Shown one piece after another: positions 44,944 through 52,973 of a DNA stretch of 64,000 bases (positions are counted from its first letter, which is position 1; each line of letters begins with the position of its first letter). Under the pieces are notes generated by a model. It saw only the letters and a list, made by a program, of their open reading frames with translations, made no database searches and was not told the DNA's origin. Where the stretch lies: contig JAFGMI010000018.1 in the NCBI GenBank assembly GCA_016927595.1, positions 62,001 to 126,000 of the forward strand, in the 5' to 3' direction. A program made the position numbers and the translations under genes. This DNA is from Melioribacteraceae bacterium (GTDB lineage Bacteria > Bacteroidota > Ignavibacteria > Ignavibacteriales > Melioribacteraceae).

Positions 44944-47339
44944 TTCAGAACAGCTTCATAGATCGAACACAAAATATTGGAAATGATTTTTTCAGTTTTT
45001 TGCAAAGTCTTTTGAACAGAGAAAAAAAGTTTTTAATACTTGGTGATTTAAGTGAAGCATTTCATGAGTTTAAAAAAAATAATCAAATTGAGAATCCGGA
45101 ACTCGACGACATTATACGGCATTTACAGGAATGTTTTGTGCTTGATAATTCCATACATCTTGATGTTAGGGTTAAGATCGGTTACAGTGAATTCTACTGC
45201 GTAAATATGGAGGAACAATTAATAGAACCAATTTCTATCAAGCAATATCTGATACGAAAAGAAAAATTCATCAATCCGAATTTTTCGAACAATATTTTAA
45301 CCATTGATTTCAAGCCGTTTTATGATAAAAATCCTTCGGTAAGAGATATAAAGAATATTGGTGCAGGGGTTGAATACCTCAACAAATTTTTATCGAGTGA
45401 AATGTTTACAAACCTTGATAAGTGGAGAGATCTGCTCATGAATTTTTTGAAGCTCCACAAACACAATAATCAGCAGTTAATCTTAAACGACAGAATTAAT
45501 AATGCGGAGCATCTTAACGAGAACATAAAAAAGGCAAATAGAATTCTTTCGGAACTTAATAGCAGTGAACCATACAAAAATATAAAACACCAAATGCAGA
45601 ATCTCGGTTTCGAAATAGGGCTTGGTAAAGATGCCGGGAACATTCTGGAAAACCTTGATTTACTTGACACTTTATTAAACTCACCCGATAACTCTTCACT
45701 AAAAGATTTCATTTCAAGAATACCTATGATTTTTAACATCGCGGTTGTCAGTGTACATGGCTACTTCGCTCAGGAGAATATACTCGGCAGACCGGATACA
45801 GGAGGACAAGTTGTTTACATACTTGACCAGGTTAAGGCGTTGGAGAAAGAACTGATTAACACCTTGAAACAGTCCGGGTTGAATGTACTGCCGAAGATCG
45901 TAATTCTTACAAGACTAATACCTAACGCTGGCGATACAAATTGTAACGTTAGACTTGAAAAGGTAACCAATACAAAAAACACCTGGATTCTGCGCGTACC
46001 TTTTAGAAACCATAACCCTAAAGTAACCGATAATTGGATTTCCAGATTTGAAATATGGCCTTATCTCGAAGAGTTTGCAGAGGATTCTTATACTGCTCTG
46101 AAAGCCGAATTCAACGGTCGCCCCGATTTAGTAATCGGGAATTATTCTGACGGGAACCTGGTTTCTTATCTGATTTCAAAGAAATTTGGTGTAACACAAT
46201 GCTGCATAGCACATGCACTTGAAAAAAGTAAATACTTATTCAGCGATTTGTACTGGAATGATCTTGAGGATCAATACAACTTTTCGATACAGTTTACTGC
46301 AGATTTAATTGCAATGAATTCATCCAATTTTCAGATAACTTCGACGTATCAGGAAATAGCCGGTACTGAATTTACGGTCGGGCAATATGAAACACACAAA
46401 CACTTCACGCTGCCCGGTCTTTATCGTGTGGAGAACGGTATCAATCTGTATGATACCAAATTCAATGTTATCTCGCCCGGTGTGAACGAAAGAATTTATT
46501 TCCCGTTCACTAAAAAATCTAATCGAATAAAAAGTCTTCAGGAAACACTGAACGGCTTGCTGTTCGGGAACACTGAAGACAGTGATATATTCGGCACATT
46601 GGAAAATTCCGAAAGGATTCCATTGTTTTCAATGGCACGCCTGGATGTGAATAAAAACCTTGCTTCACTCGCAAGATGGTTTGGTGAAAGCAAAGAACTC
46701 CAGGAAATATCGAATCTAATTCTGATCGCCGGAAGAATTAATACAAACGACTCTTCGGATAAAGAAGAGATAGAACAGATAAATCTTATGCATCACTACA
46801 TTGAGAAATACAATCTGCAGAACAAGATCAGGTGGATAGGCAAATTATTCCGAAAAGATGAAGCCGGTGAAGTTTACAGAGTAATTGCTGATCACAAAGG
46901 ATTTTTTGTTCAACCAGGTTTATTCGAAGGATTCGGGTTAACTGTTCTTGAATCCATGAATTCCGGGTTACCGGTAATTGCTACAAAATACGGTGGTCCG
47001 CTGGAGATAATACAAAACGGCGTCAATGGATATCACATTGATCCGGTAAACGACGATGAAAGCATAAGAGTATTAACAGAAATAGTAAGCCGGTCAAAAA
47101 ACAATCCAGTTGTTTGGGAAAAATTATCTGAAGCTTCAATAAAACGTGTTCAGGAAAAATACAACTGGCGGCTTTATTCAAAAAAGTTATTATCGCAATC
47201 GAAGATTTACGGTTTCTGGAAGTATTCAACTGATCTGGAAAACACCGGAAAGGATGCTTACCTTGATCTTATATATCACCTCCTGTACAGACCACGTGCA
47301 CAGCGGCTTTTTTTAAAACACAACAGTACTGAGTCTTAA
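44940..47339 (+). CDS. susA: sucrose synthase
   Basis: A 799-residue GT4 enzyme of plant/cyanobacterial sucrose-synthase length. An N-terminal regulatory region of about 260 residues precedes S-V-H-G-Y-F-A-Q then L-G-R-P-D-T-G-G-Q-V-V-Y-I-L-D-Q, the family hallmark. The C-terminal nucleotide-sugar domain has F-V-Q-P-G-L-F-E-G-F-G-L-T-V-L-E. It reversibly converts sucrose and UDP to UDP-glucose and fructose. ATGA overlap with the preceding gene. With the kinase and synthase it makes a closed sucrose-cycling unit. Confidence 0.93.
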   Translation: MIQNSFIDRTQNIGNDFFSFLQSLLNREKKFLILGDLSEAFHEFKKNNQIENPELDDIIRHLQECFVLDNSIHLDVRVKIGYSEFYCVNMEEQLIEPISIKQYLIRKEKFINPNFSNNILTIDFKPFYDKNPSVRDIKNIGAGVEYLNKFLSSEMFTNLDKWRDLLMNFLKLHKHNNQQLILNDRINNAEHLNENIKKANRILSELNSSEPYKNIKHQMQNLGFEIGLGKDAGNILENLDLLDTLLNSPDNSSLKDFISRIPMIFNIAVVSVHGYFAQENILGRPDTGGQVVYILDQVKALEKELINTLKQSGLNVLPKIVILTRLIPNAGDTNCNVRLEKVTNTKNTWILRVPFRNHNPKVTDNWISRFEIWPYLEEFAEDSYTALKAEFNGRPDLVIGNYSDGNLVSYLISKKFGVTQCCIAHALEKSKYLFSDLYWNDLEDQYNFSIQFTADLIAMNSSNFQITSTYQEIAGTEFTVGQYETHKHFTLPGLYRVENGINLYDTKFNVISPGVNERIYFPFTKKSNRIKSLQETLNGLLFGNTEDSDIFGTLENSERIPLFSMARLDVNKNLASLARWFGESKELQEISNLILIAGRINTNDSSDKEEIEQINLMHHYIEKYNLQNKIRWIGKLFRKDEAGEVYRVIADHKGFFVQPGLFEGFGLTVLESMNSGLPVIATKYGGPLEIIQNGVNGYHIDPVNDDESIRVLTEIVSRSKNNPVVWEKLSEASIKRVQEKYNWRLYSKKLLSQSKIYGFWKYSTDLENTGKDAYLDLIYHLLYRPRAQRLFLKHNSTES

Positions 47340-47438
47340 CTATTAAACAGAATTAAATACAGTTAATAACTATATTTTTGAACTCAAGCGCCCGGTTGAA
47401 TTAATTGCTTAAATTACTGACAATAATTTTCTAAAATT

Positions 47439-48305
47439 ATGAAGTCACATTTTTTAGCTGCCATAATTATAACTTTATTTTTATCTTCTTCATGCAAAGA
47501 AAATTCAAACGACAGCAAACCTGATAAGTACGACAACAATTTCCGGGAAAGAAATTATTTGGTTTTCATTCCTTCGGGATACGATACAATTTCCTCATGT
47601 CCGTTGTTATTTGTGTTTCACGGCGCAAACGGAAACGCTAGCGATATACAGAGCGGTACAAATATTGATAAATACGCCGATCAATTCGGAATAATAGTAT
47701 GTTATCCGGATGCTGTGGAAGGTCGCTGGAATGATGGATGTAAATGCGACGAAACCTACGAAATGGGAATAGATGATCTTGGCTTCGTGGAATTTTTAAT
47801 CGATACGCTTATTGATGGCTACCGGATCGATGACAAAAAAATTTTTGCGTGCGGCTATTCCAACGGCGGACATTTTACACAGAATATCGGATGTAATTTA
47901 TCGCATCGGTTTGCTGCCATCGCAACAGTTTCTGCAACAATGCCGCAGCGCCTGTATGCCGAGTGCTACCCCGAAAATTCTATATCAGTCCTGATGATAA
48001 ACGGAACTTACGATGATACTGTTCCCTGGTCTGGTTTGAACGCTGGAGTTGCTTCACTTGTATCGGCTGAGAACGCTATTCGAATGTGGGCACGATATAA
48101 CGGCTGCGCAACTATACCTGCCGAATCGTATTGGCAAAACTATACCGGTAAATATGCCGGTATATTACAGCAGGATTATTCGAACTGCAGCGATTCGTGC
48201 CAGGTAATATTACTAGGAGTTGAGGGAGGAGGACATTTCTGGTTTTCCGAGCCATCTTTTAGTGCATCAAAGGTTATTATCGAGTTTTTTATAAAAAGTA
48301 AATAA
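47439..48305 (+). CDS. secreted polyhydroxybutyrate-depolymerase/feruloyl-esterase-like lipoprotein
   Basis: A 288-residue lipoprotein; the signal ends F-L-S-S-S-C with a plausible lipobox cysteine. The alpha/beta-hydrolase core of the LpqC/esterase-D family follows: oxyanion loop L-F-V-F-H-G-A-N-G-N, nucleophile motif C-G-Y-S-N-G-G-H, D in N-G-T-Y-D-D-T-V-P-W, and H in G-G-G-H-F-W-F. It cleaves esters outside the inner membrane. Substrate could be a plant-polymer ester or PHB oligomer. It follows the sucrose genes by 99 bp but is probably independent. Confidence 0.85.
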   Translation: MKSHFLAAIIITLFLSSSCKENSNDSKPDKYDNNFRERNYLVFIPSGYDTISSCPLLFVFHGANGNASDIQSGTNIDKYADQFGIIVCYPDAVEGRWNDGCKCDETYEMGIDDLGFVEFLIDTLIDGYRIDDKKIFACGYSNGGHFTQNIGCNLSHRFAAIATVSATMPQRLYAECYPENSISVLMINGTYDDTVPWSGLNAGVASLVSAENAIRMWARYNGCATIPAESYWQNYTGKYAGILQQDYSNCSDSCQVILLGVEGGGHFWFSEPSFSASKVIIEFFIKSK

Positions 48306-48395
48306 CTGCATGACCGGCAAAATTAAATTATTGACGTTTGGTACCGGAGATAAAAGGACGGGAATACTTTTGTCAGATTATAATTACAATTATCG

Positions 48396-48431
48396 AAAGC
48401 CACACCGTCCATAGAAAAACGGTGCGGCTTT
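48396..48431. terminator. strong bidirectional terminator
   Basis: AAAGCCACACCGT (48396-48408) pairs with ACGGTGCGGCTTT (48419-48431) with one A-C mismatch. It separates the convergent esterase and TonB-receptor genes and can stop both transcripts. Confidence 0.8.
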
Positions 48432-48469
48432 AAGGAGCACTTATCGGGAATTAAGTATGAATTTTATAC

Positions 48470-50401
48470 CTAAATATTTAAGTTAATCCCGAAATACAAT
48501 TCCCGTCCGGGTTGCGGAAAACCATATTCGGTTTCATAATATATATCGGTAATGTTATTTACCCTAAAATAAAGGTTGTAGTGTTCGAAGAACAAATGGG
48601 ATAATTTCAGATTTAATAGAAAATAATTATCCATTTTAACAAATTCTCTTGAATCAGCATCAACACCGTACTTATTCCCAAAATAATATACCTCAGCACG
48701 AAGTTCTGTGCCAAAACCGAACTGATAATTCGGGACAAAAGTTAAAACGTGCTCGGGGCGGTATTCAAGTATTTCGCTTGCCGCATCATCAGAAACATTT
48801 TTTGCTGAAAGATATGTATAAGCTAAATTCATATTAAACTTATCAGCATTAAATTGTAAACCTAATTCAGCCCCCCTCATTTCTGCTTTACCTATGTTCT
48901 GATACTGCCTTAAACCGTCTTTTAAAAATACAAGATTGATTAATTCATCAATCGAACTGTAGAATATATTTCCATTTAAAAATATTCTGCCGCTTAACTT
49001 ATAATCAAATCCAAGTTCACTGTTTATACTTTGCTCAACGTTTAAATCGGGATTCGCAATGTCTCTTCCCGCTGTTTCACTGTAAAACTCTTTTAACGTG
49101 GGGAAGCGATTTTTCCTGGAAGCGTTAACATGCAGCAATACTTTATCATTGAGTTTATAATTTAATCCTACAAACCCATTAACTGAAGAACTCGGATTTC
49201 TCAAGTCATTTCCATCTGAATAAACCGGAGTAAGCAAATCGTAGCCAACTGCAGCAACAGCCGATAAATTCCCGCTGATGCTGATGTCCTGTTCAATTCC
49301 CGCACTTAAAAGTGAAGCTTCATATTTTGAAAAGCCTTCGTTGAAATTACCTTCTTCTTTATGTACATCTTTTTTCCAGGAGAATGATATTCTGGTCAGC
49401 CCGGTATTCAGTGCGTCAATATCATTCAGTATATTTATTCCGAACGAATGATCATCGTAAGTTGAATGAAAAGCGTATTTCATATTCTGTGTCGTGAAGG
49501 TATTATCGTCATACGAATCGAGAACGTTTTTATATGTATCGTAGAAAACATTTCCTCTGAAACGAAATGAAGAACCAACACCTGAACTGAACATCAGATT
49601 GTTTGTTGTTTTTTTCCATTCGCTATAACGCCAGTAACGCGGACGCGTAGTGTAAACATCAGTCGGGACACCTTTTTCGTTATCTGCTATCATTAAAGAG
49701 TATGCGAGGTTGACATTATAAAAATTATTCACCCCGACTTTCAGCATTCCCCCGATATTTTCATAATCGCTGTTATTTCTTTTGCCGCCATCTTCATTCA
49801 GAAAGCTGCTTTTAGTTTCCGGGATATCGAACCCGTCAGATTTAGAATAACCTGCGCTGAGTGCGTAATATAATTCACCGAATCCGCCGCTCAAATCAAC
49901 CGATGTTGAATTAGCAGCGCCTGATTCTATTTTTAACGCAAGGGTTTTATCCATCCGACTTTTCGTAATAAAGTTAATAGTACCACCCATAGAGTTCGAA
50001 CCGTAGGCAATCGAAGGCATTCCTTTCGATACGGTAATCTTTTCGATTGAACTTTTGGGTAAGTTACTTAAATCAACCAAGCCGGAATAAGGTTCATAAA
50101 TCGGGACACCGTCTACGAATACTGTAACTTGTCTTTGATCGTATCCGCGCATATAAATTTTAGATTCGTTCTTCGATGTGGTAGTGATATACAGTCCCGG
50201 TAAATATTTGAGTGGATCGGTTACGTTATATCCGTCGGTTTGATTTATTTCATCCATATTAATGTCATCCACAGACGATGAATTAACCAAACTGCTTTTA
50301 TCTGATGTGACAACTACTTCTCCCAGGTTATAAATCCGTTGTGCGTCATCCTGTGCATTAATTATTGTTGCAAAAAATAACAGCAAAATCAGTTTTTTCA
50401 T
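48470..50401 (-). CDS. TonB-dependent outer-membrane receptor under the Moco-like leader
   Basis: A receptor of about 643 residues. I start it at ATG 50401, preceded by GAGGAATAAA; the frame extends to 50434 inside the upstream gene. Signal peptide to about residue 17 (N-A-Q-D), TonB box region near R-I-Y-N-L-G-E-V-V-V, plug domain with Y-M-R-G-Y-D-Q-R-Q-V-T-V-F-V-D-G-V and A-Y-G-S-N-S-M-G-G-T-I-N-F, then the 22-strand barrel ending G-I-N-L-N-I. No carboxypeptidase-like N-terminal domain is present. It imports a scarce compound using TonB energy. It is the last of three genes after the leader RNA, so I infer a molybdate/tungstate chelate or pterin cofactor precursor. Cobalamin or iron chelate are alternatives. 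Confidence 0.88.
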   Translation of the reverse strand: MKKLILLLFFATIINAQDDAQRIYNLGEVVVTSDKSSLVNSSSVDDINMDEINQTDGYNVTDPLKYLPGLYITTTSKNESKIYMRGYDQRQVTVFVDGVPIYEPYSGLVDLSNLPKSSIEKITVSKGMPSIAYGSNSMGGTINFITKSRMDKTLALKIESGAANSTSVDLSGGFGELYYALSAGYSKSDGFDIPETKSSFLNEDGGKRNNSDYENIGGMLKVGVNNFYNVNLAYSLMIADNEKGVPTDVYTTRPRYWRYSEWKKTTNNLMFSSGVGSSFRFRGNVFYDTYKNVLDSYDDNTFTTQNMKYAFHSTYDDHSFGINILNDIDALNTGLTRISFSWKKDVHKEEGNFNEGFSKYEASLLSAGIEQDISISGNLSAVAAVGYDLLTPVYSDGNDLRNPSSSVNGFVGLNYKLNDKVLLHVNASRKNRFPTLKEFYSETAGRDIANPDLNVEQSINSELGFDYKLSGRIFLNGNIFYSSIDELINLVFLKDGLRQYQNIGKAEMRGAELGLQFNADKFNMNLAYTYLSAKNVSDDAASEILEYRPEHVLTFVPNYQFGFGTELRAEVYYFGNKYGVDADSREFVKMDNYFLLNLKLSHLFFEHYNLYFRVNNITDIYYETEYGFPQPGRELYFGINLNI

Positions 50402-50402
50402 T

Positions 50403-50951
50403 TTATTCCTCATTAATTGTGTTGTTAGGAGCAAGTTTTTCCGATTTATGTAAGAGTGGATAGATCATTTTAGCCAGGAGTTCGGATGGGTTTCTCAGCA
50501 CCGACTTAATTGAATTATTTTCTTTTCGAACTTTATTAAATCCCGATTTTATATCAGGCAGAATCTCTTCAGCTTTTTGCAGTACGTTATCGAACTCTTC
50601 TAATCCTCTCTGTTTCCAAAAGGCTTTTACATGTTCTCTGCTCGTACTTCGATTTATCAAAGTGATTGAACTTATAATTACAACCGCTCTGCAGAACATG
50701 GCGATCCCGTTTACGAATGCATCGGCAGAATAATCCAATCCCAGAAATTTATTTACAGGTTCACCGATTATCATCGGCTGAAGTATTACAACTATCGTAA
50801 AAAGAAAATAAATCGATTTTCTTTTGAATAATCCCAACAAACTTATATCAATCTGCGAATAGACAATCATAGCAATTATCGAAACCGCAATTACCAGTTC
50901 AGCCGGAAGAATTATTACCGATAATACAACCAGTCCTATCAGGTATTTCAT
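50403..50951 (-). CDS. EcfT-like transmembrane component of an ECF-type transporter
   Basis: A 182-residue protein with about four helices, then a cytoplasmic helical tail. The segment F-C-R-A-V-V-I-I-S-S-I-T-L-I followed by S-T-S-R-E-H-V-K-A-F and E-E-I-L-P-D-I matches the coupling region of EcfT/CbiQ proteins. It is shorter than typical EcfT (about 260 residues). It overlaps the S-like gene by four bases and ends two bases before the start of the receptor gene. No EcfA ATPase is in the window, so if this is an ECF module it must use shared ATPases. Assignment is tentative. Confidence 0.55.
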   Translation of the reverse strand: MKYLIGLVVLSVIILPAELVIAVSIIAMIVYSQIDISLLGLFKRKSIYFLFTIVVILQPMIIGEPVNKFLGLDYSADAFVNGIAMFCRAVVIISSITLINRSTSREHVKAFWKQRGLEEFDNVLQKAEEILPDIKSGFNKVRKENNSIKSVLRNPSELLAKMIYPLLHKSEKLAPNNTINEE

Positions 50952-51556
50952 TTTGCATTCTCCATTAAATTCTGAATTTGCCTCCCCACCGATAACCCTA
51001 ATGATGCCGACAGTGCTCCGGTTATTAGGTGAATAAACGGAACTGAAAGCAGAATTATTATTACTATGTTTTCATCTAGTCCTATTTTGTTTGTAAAACT
51101 CAGAACAAGTTCATAGTATATTTTATAGATATCCATTCCCAGAAATACGGCTTGCATTATAAGACCGTGAAGCAATGTATAAACCATAATTGCAGCGCCG
51201 GTTATTACGCAGGTAATTCTGTTATAACCGAATTTGTTCAATACTATTTCAGCTATCAGCGATTCAAGTAATATTGCAATGAATGGAGTAATATTAAAAC
51301 CGACACCGAGAAAAAGGCGGAAAGTTGCCGTAACAATTCCAAGCAGTATTAAGGACCCCTTGTAATTTATAACTGATCTTGCGCAAACCAGTATCATAAT
51401 AGCGGCAAGAGACATAATAGCGCCGCGGAAAGGTATTTTTGATGCATGCAGAAATGTTCCTATCGATATTTCTGCTAGTCCCCAAACTGCAGCGAATACT
51501 GCGGTGTTAACTAAATTGCTTTCGGATAGTTTTTCTATTTTCAATATTTTAGTCAC
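50948..51556 (-). CDS. ECF S-component-like membrane protein, first gene after the leader RNA
   Basis: A 202-residue protein with six predicted helices, the size of ECF substrate-binding S components. It begins with V-F-A-A-V-W-G-L-A-E-I-S-I-G-T-F-L and carries I-P-F-R-G-A-I-M-S; the same pattern W-G-(I/L)-A-E-I-x-x-G...(P-x-R-G) recurs in a second protein at 60887-61459. This pairing shows a small family. It is the first gene after the terminator/antiterminator leader, followed by the T-like gene and the TonB receptor, so it probably binds what the receptor imports. Ligand is unknown. Confidence 0.6.
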   Translation of the reverse strand: MTKILKIEKLSESNLVNTAVFAAVWGLAEISIGTFLHASKIPFRGAIMSLAAIMILVCARSVINYKGSLILLGIVTATFRLFLGVGFNITPFIAILLESLIAEIVLNKFGYNRITCVITGAAIMVYTLLHGLIMQAVFLGMDIYKIYYELVLSFTNKIGLDENIVIIILLSVPFIHLITGALSASLGLSVGRQIQNLMENAK

Positions 51557-51632
51557 TTTTTAGCTTCCTAACTCAATCCTTTTTTGTTCCCTCTTCAGCT
51601 GTCAGGACTAGTAGAATGTATAAGAAGTTTAA

Positions 51633-51664
51633 AACAAAAAACCTCATCCGGAGATGAGGTTTTA
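51633..51664 (-). terminator. intrinsic terminator of the Moco-like leader
   Basis: On the minus strand AAAACCTCATC and GATGAGGTTTT form an eleven-pair stem with loop TCCG, followed by TTGTTTT. It lies 77 bases before the first gene and inside its leader, so it acts as an attenuator. Its 5' arm can instead pair with the 3' strand of the aptamer's closing stem. Confidence 0.88.
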
Positions 51665-51704
51665 CAAATTACCAAGACAACAGTCTTTATAATTACTTCC
51701 TCTT

Positions 51705-51819
51705 TCTCCTTTCCAATTCGTCCCTGTTTTATCGGGATTCGGGAGGTGCGATGATTTCTCATCAAACCCTTTCGGCTTGCAATCGTAGGAACTTTTCCCT
51801 TAGATTTTCAGCTCGGAGA
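51705..51819 (-). promoter_or_regulatory. candidate molybdenum-cofactor (Moco) riboswitch aptamer
   Basis: A 115-base structured RNA on the minus strand. TCTCC (51815-51819) and GGAGA (51705-51709) close it. Inside are GGAA/TTCC, a GCC-GAAA-GG element, the perfect hairpin GATGA-GAAA-TCATC, then CACCTCCCG, a TCCC/GGGA hairpin, and TTGGAAAGG. The order GCC...GGG, GAAA hairpin, CTCCCG, TGGAAAGG matches the E. coli moaA Moco leader as I remember it. It lies between tatA of the nap operon and the ECF-S-like gene. GGAGA-AA-GAGG at its 3' end can pair with CCTC-A-TCTCC of the terminator, giving an OFF switch when ligand is bound. An extra TCCC/GGGA hairpin is unlike the E. coli RNA. Class is probable, not proven. 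Confidence 0.72.
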
Positions 51820-51848
51820 TAAATTTTATTTTATTTTTATGTTTGTTA

Positions 51849-51875
51849 AAAATACTCCTTTTTACATCTTGTCAA
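51849..51875 (-). promoter_or_regulatory. possible promoter of the leader RNA
   Basis: TTGACA (51870-51875) is followed, after 15 bases, by TATTTT (51849-51854), about 30 bases before the aptamer. The spacer is short, so read-through from the nap operon is an alternative. Confidence 0.3.
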
Positions 51876-51885
51876 ATAAATCGCT

Positions 51886-51917
51886 CCTCCACCGACGCAG
51901 ACTAGTACGCCGGAGTA
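51886..51917 (-). terminator. hairpin after tatA
   Basis: On the minus strand CTCCGGCG and CGTCGGTGGAG pair (one G-T, one bulge) just after the tatA stop. There is no T-tract, so it may be an mRNA-stabilising or processing hairpin rather than a full terminator. Confidence 0.45.
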
Positions 51918-51928
51918 GAGATATATAT

Positions 51929-52108
51929 TTAACTCTTCAGTTCTTTTTCGACGTCGATTTCATCGCGCACTTCTTTCATCGATGATTTCAATTCTCTTAT
52001 GCCTTTACCGATTCCTTTTGCCAATTCGGGCAGCTTTTTACCCCCAAATAGAACCAGCAATACTAACACAATAATCAGTATTTCCGTTGCACCAAGTGAA
52101 CCAAACAT
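51929..52108 (-). CDS. tatA: TatA twin-arginine translocase subunit
   Basis: A 59-residue protein. Short periplasmic start M-F-G-S-L-G-A-T-E, one helix [11 protein letters not shown], the hinge F-G-G-K-K-L-P-E-L, an amphipathic helix G-I-G-K-G-I-R-E-L, and an acidic tail ending E-K-E-L-K-S. It forms the Tat pore element. It is last in the nap operon, 16 bp after napH, and serves the export of NapA, which carries a twin-arginine signal. Too short for many gene callers. Confidence 0.93.
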   Translation of the reverse strand: MFGSLGATEILIIVLVLLVLFGGKKLPELAKGIGKGIRELKSSMKEVRDEIDVEKELKS

Positions 52109-52124
52109 ATTATAACCTCAATTA

Positions 52125-52973
52125 CTATTTATTTTTACTTGCAACAAAAGCGAAGGATAATGCCCTGTTGCCGGTCTGTTCGCATACCTTTATACATCTG
52201 CCGCAATTAAAACAGTATGGGTAGAGCATCGCTTCTTTGGGAGTTAGATTTAACGGACAATTACTTGCGCATGGTTCTGCATAAGCAGCACAATCGCAAA
52301 CGCTCTCGTCGTAGCTTATTTTCAATGTGTATTTTGTTCTGAATAAAGCCAGTGTGGCGCCAACGGGACATATATATTTACACCAGTATCTTTTACCGAT
52401 AACAACTTCCGATAAGAAAATCGCACCAAATAATAAAGTATCTATTCCAATTCCAAATCCCACAACTATTGCAAATATTTCTGACGAAATAATTCCTGGC
52501 ATAGATATCCATGTGAATACAGGCAATCCTATTAAAAACGTGAACACAATTATAGCTGCAAATACTATCCAGTAAATAAGTGTACGAGGATTTTTATTTT
52601 TACTTTTTTTCCTTTTGAATATTTTTCTCTGAAATCTCTTAATTGTTCTCAGTTCAAGCAACTCGAGCAGTGTATTGTAAGGGCACATCCAGCTGCAGAA
52701 TACTCTCCCGAAAACAAGTGCCAGCAATACAGGTATGATTGCGGCAAACAATAAGGGTATATAAAACTCCTTTGAAAGTACAATTGTCTGAATAACCATC
52801 GACGGATCAACAATATCCAGATCCCAGAAACTTATCGAGTACAAGGTCCCGACGATGTACCTTATATCGACCAGAATCAACACCGGTACCATTATCAGAA
52901 AGAGTAATGAGAACAACTGTATTCCCTTTCTGTATTTATTCAGATTTCTATAAAATTTTACTTGGCTAAACAT
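52125..52973 (-). CDS. napH: NapH-like quinol dehydrogenase membrane subunit
   Basis: A 282-residue protein with four helices. Two C-x3-C-P motifs (C-S-W-M-C-P and C-K-Y-I-C-P) follow helices two and four, and two ferredoxin-type [4Fe-4S] sites occupy the C terminus (C-A-S-N-C-P and C-F-N-C-G-R-C-I-K-V-C). NapH takes electrons from menaquinol and passes them through NapG to the nitrate reductase. It overlaps the napG gene by 8 bp. Confidence 0.9.
   Translation of the reverse strand: MFSQVKFYRNLNKYRKGIQLFSLLFLIMVPVLILVDIRYIVGTLYSISFWDLDIVDPSMVIQTIVLSKEFYIPLLFAAIIPVLLALVFGRVFCSWMCPYNTLLELLELRTIKRFQRKIFKRKKSKNKNPRTLIYWIVFAAIIVFTFLIGLPVFTWISMPGIISSEIFAIVVGFGIGIDTLLFGAIFLSEVVIGKRYWCKYICPVGATLALFRTKYTLKISYDESVCDCAAYAEPCASNCPLNLTPKEAMLYPYCFNCGRCIKVCEQTGNRALSFAFVASKNK

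Noticed and set aside
51705-51819. Cobalamin, TPP, FMN or SAM riboswitch ahead of the TonB receptor operon
   Set aside because: A cobalamin switch would be usual before a TonB receptor, but the B12 box and other conserved segments are absent, and no TPP, FMN or SAM core is present. The element order fits Moco better.
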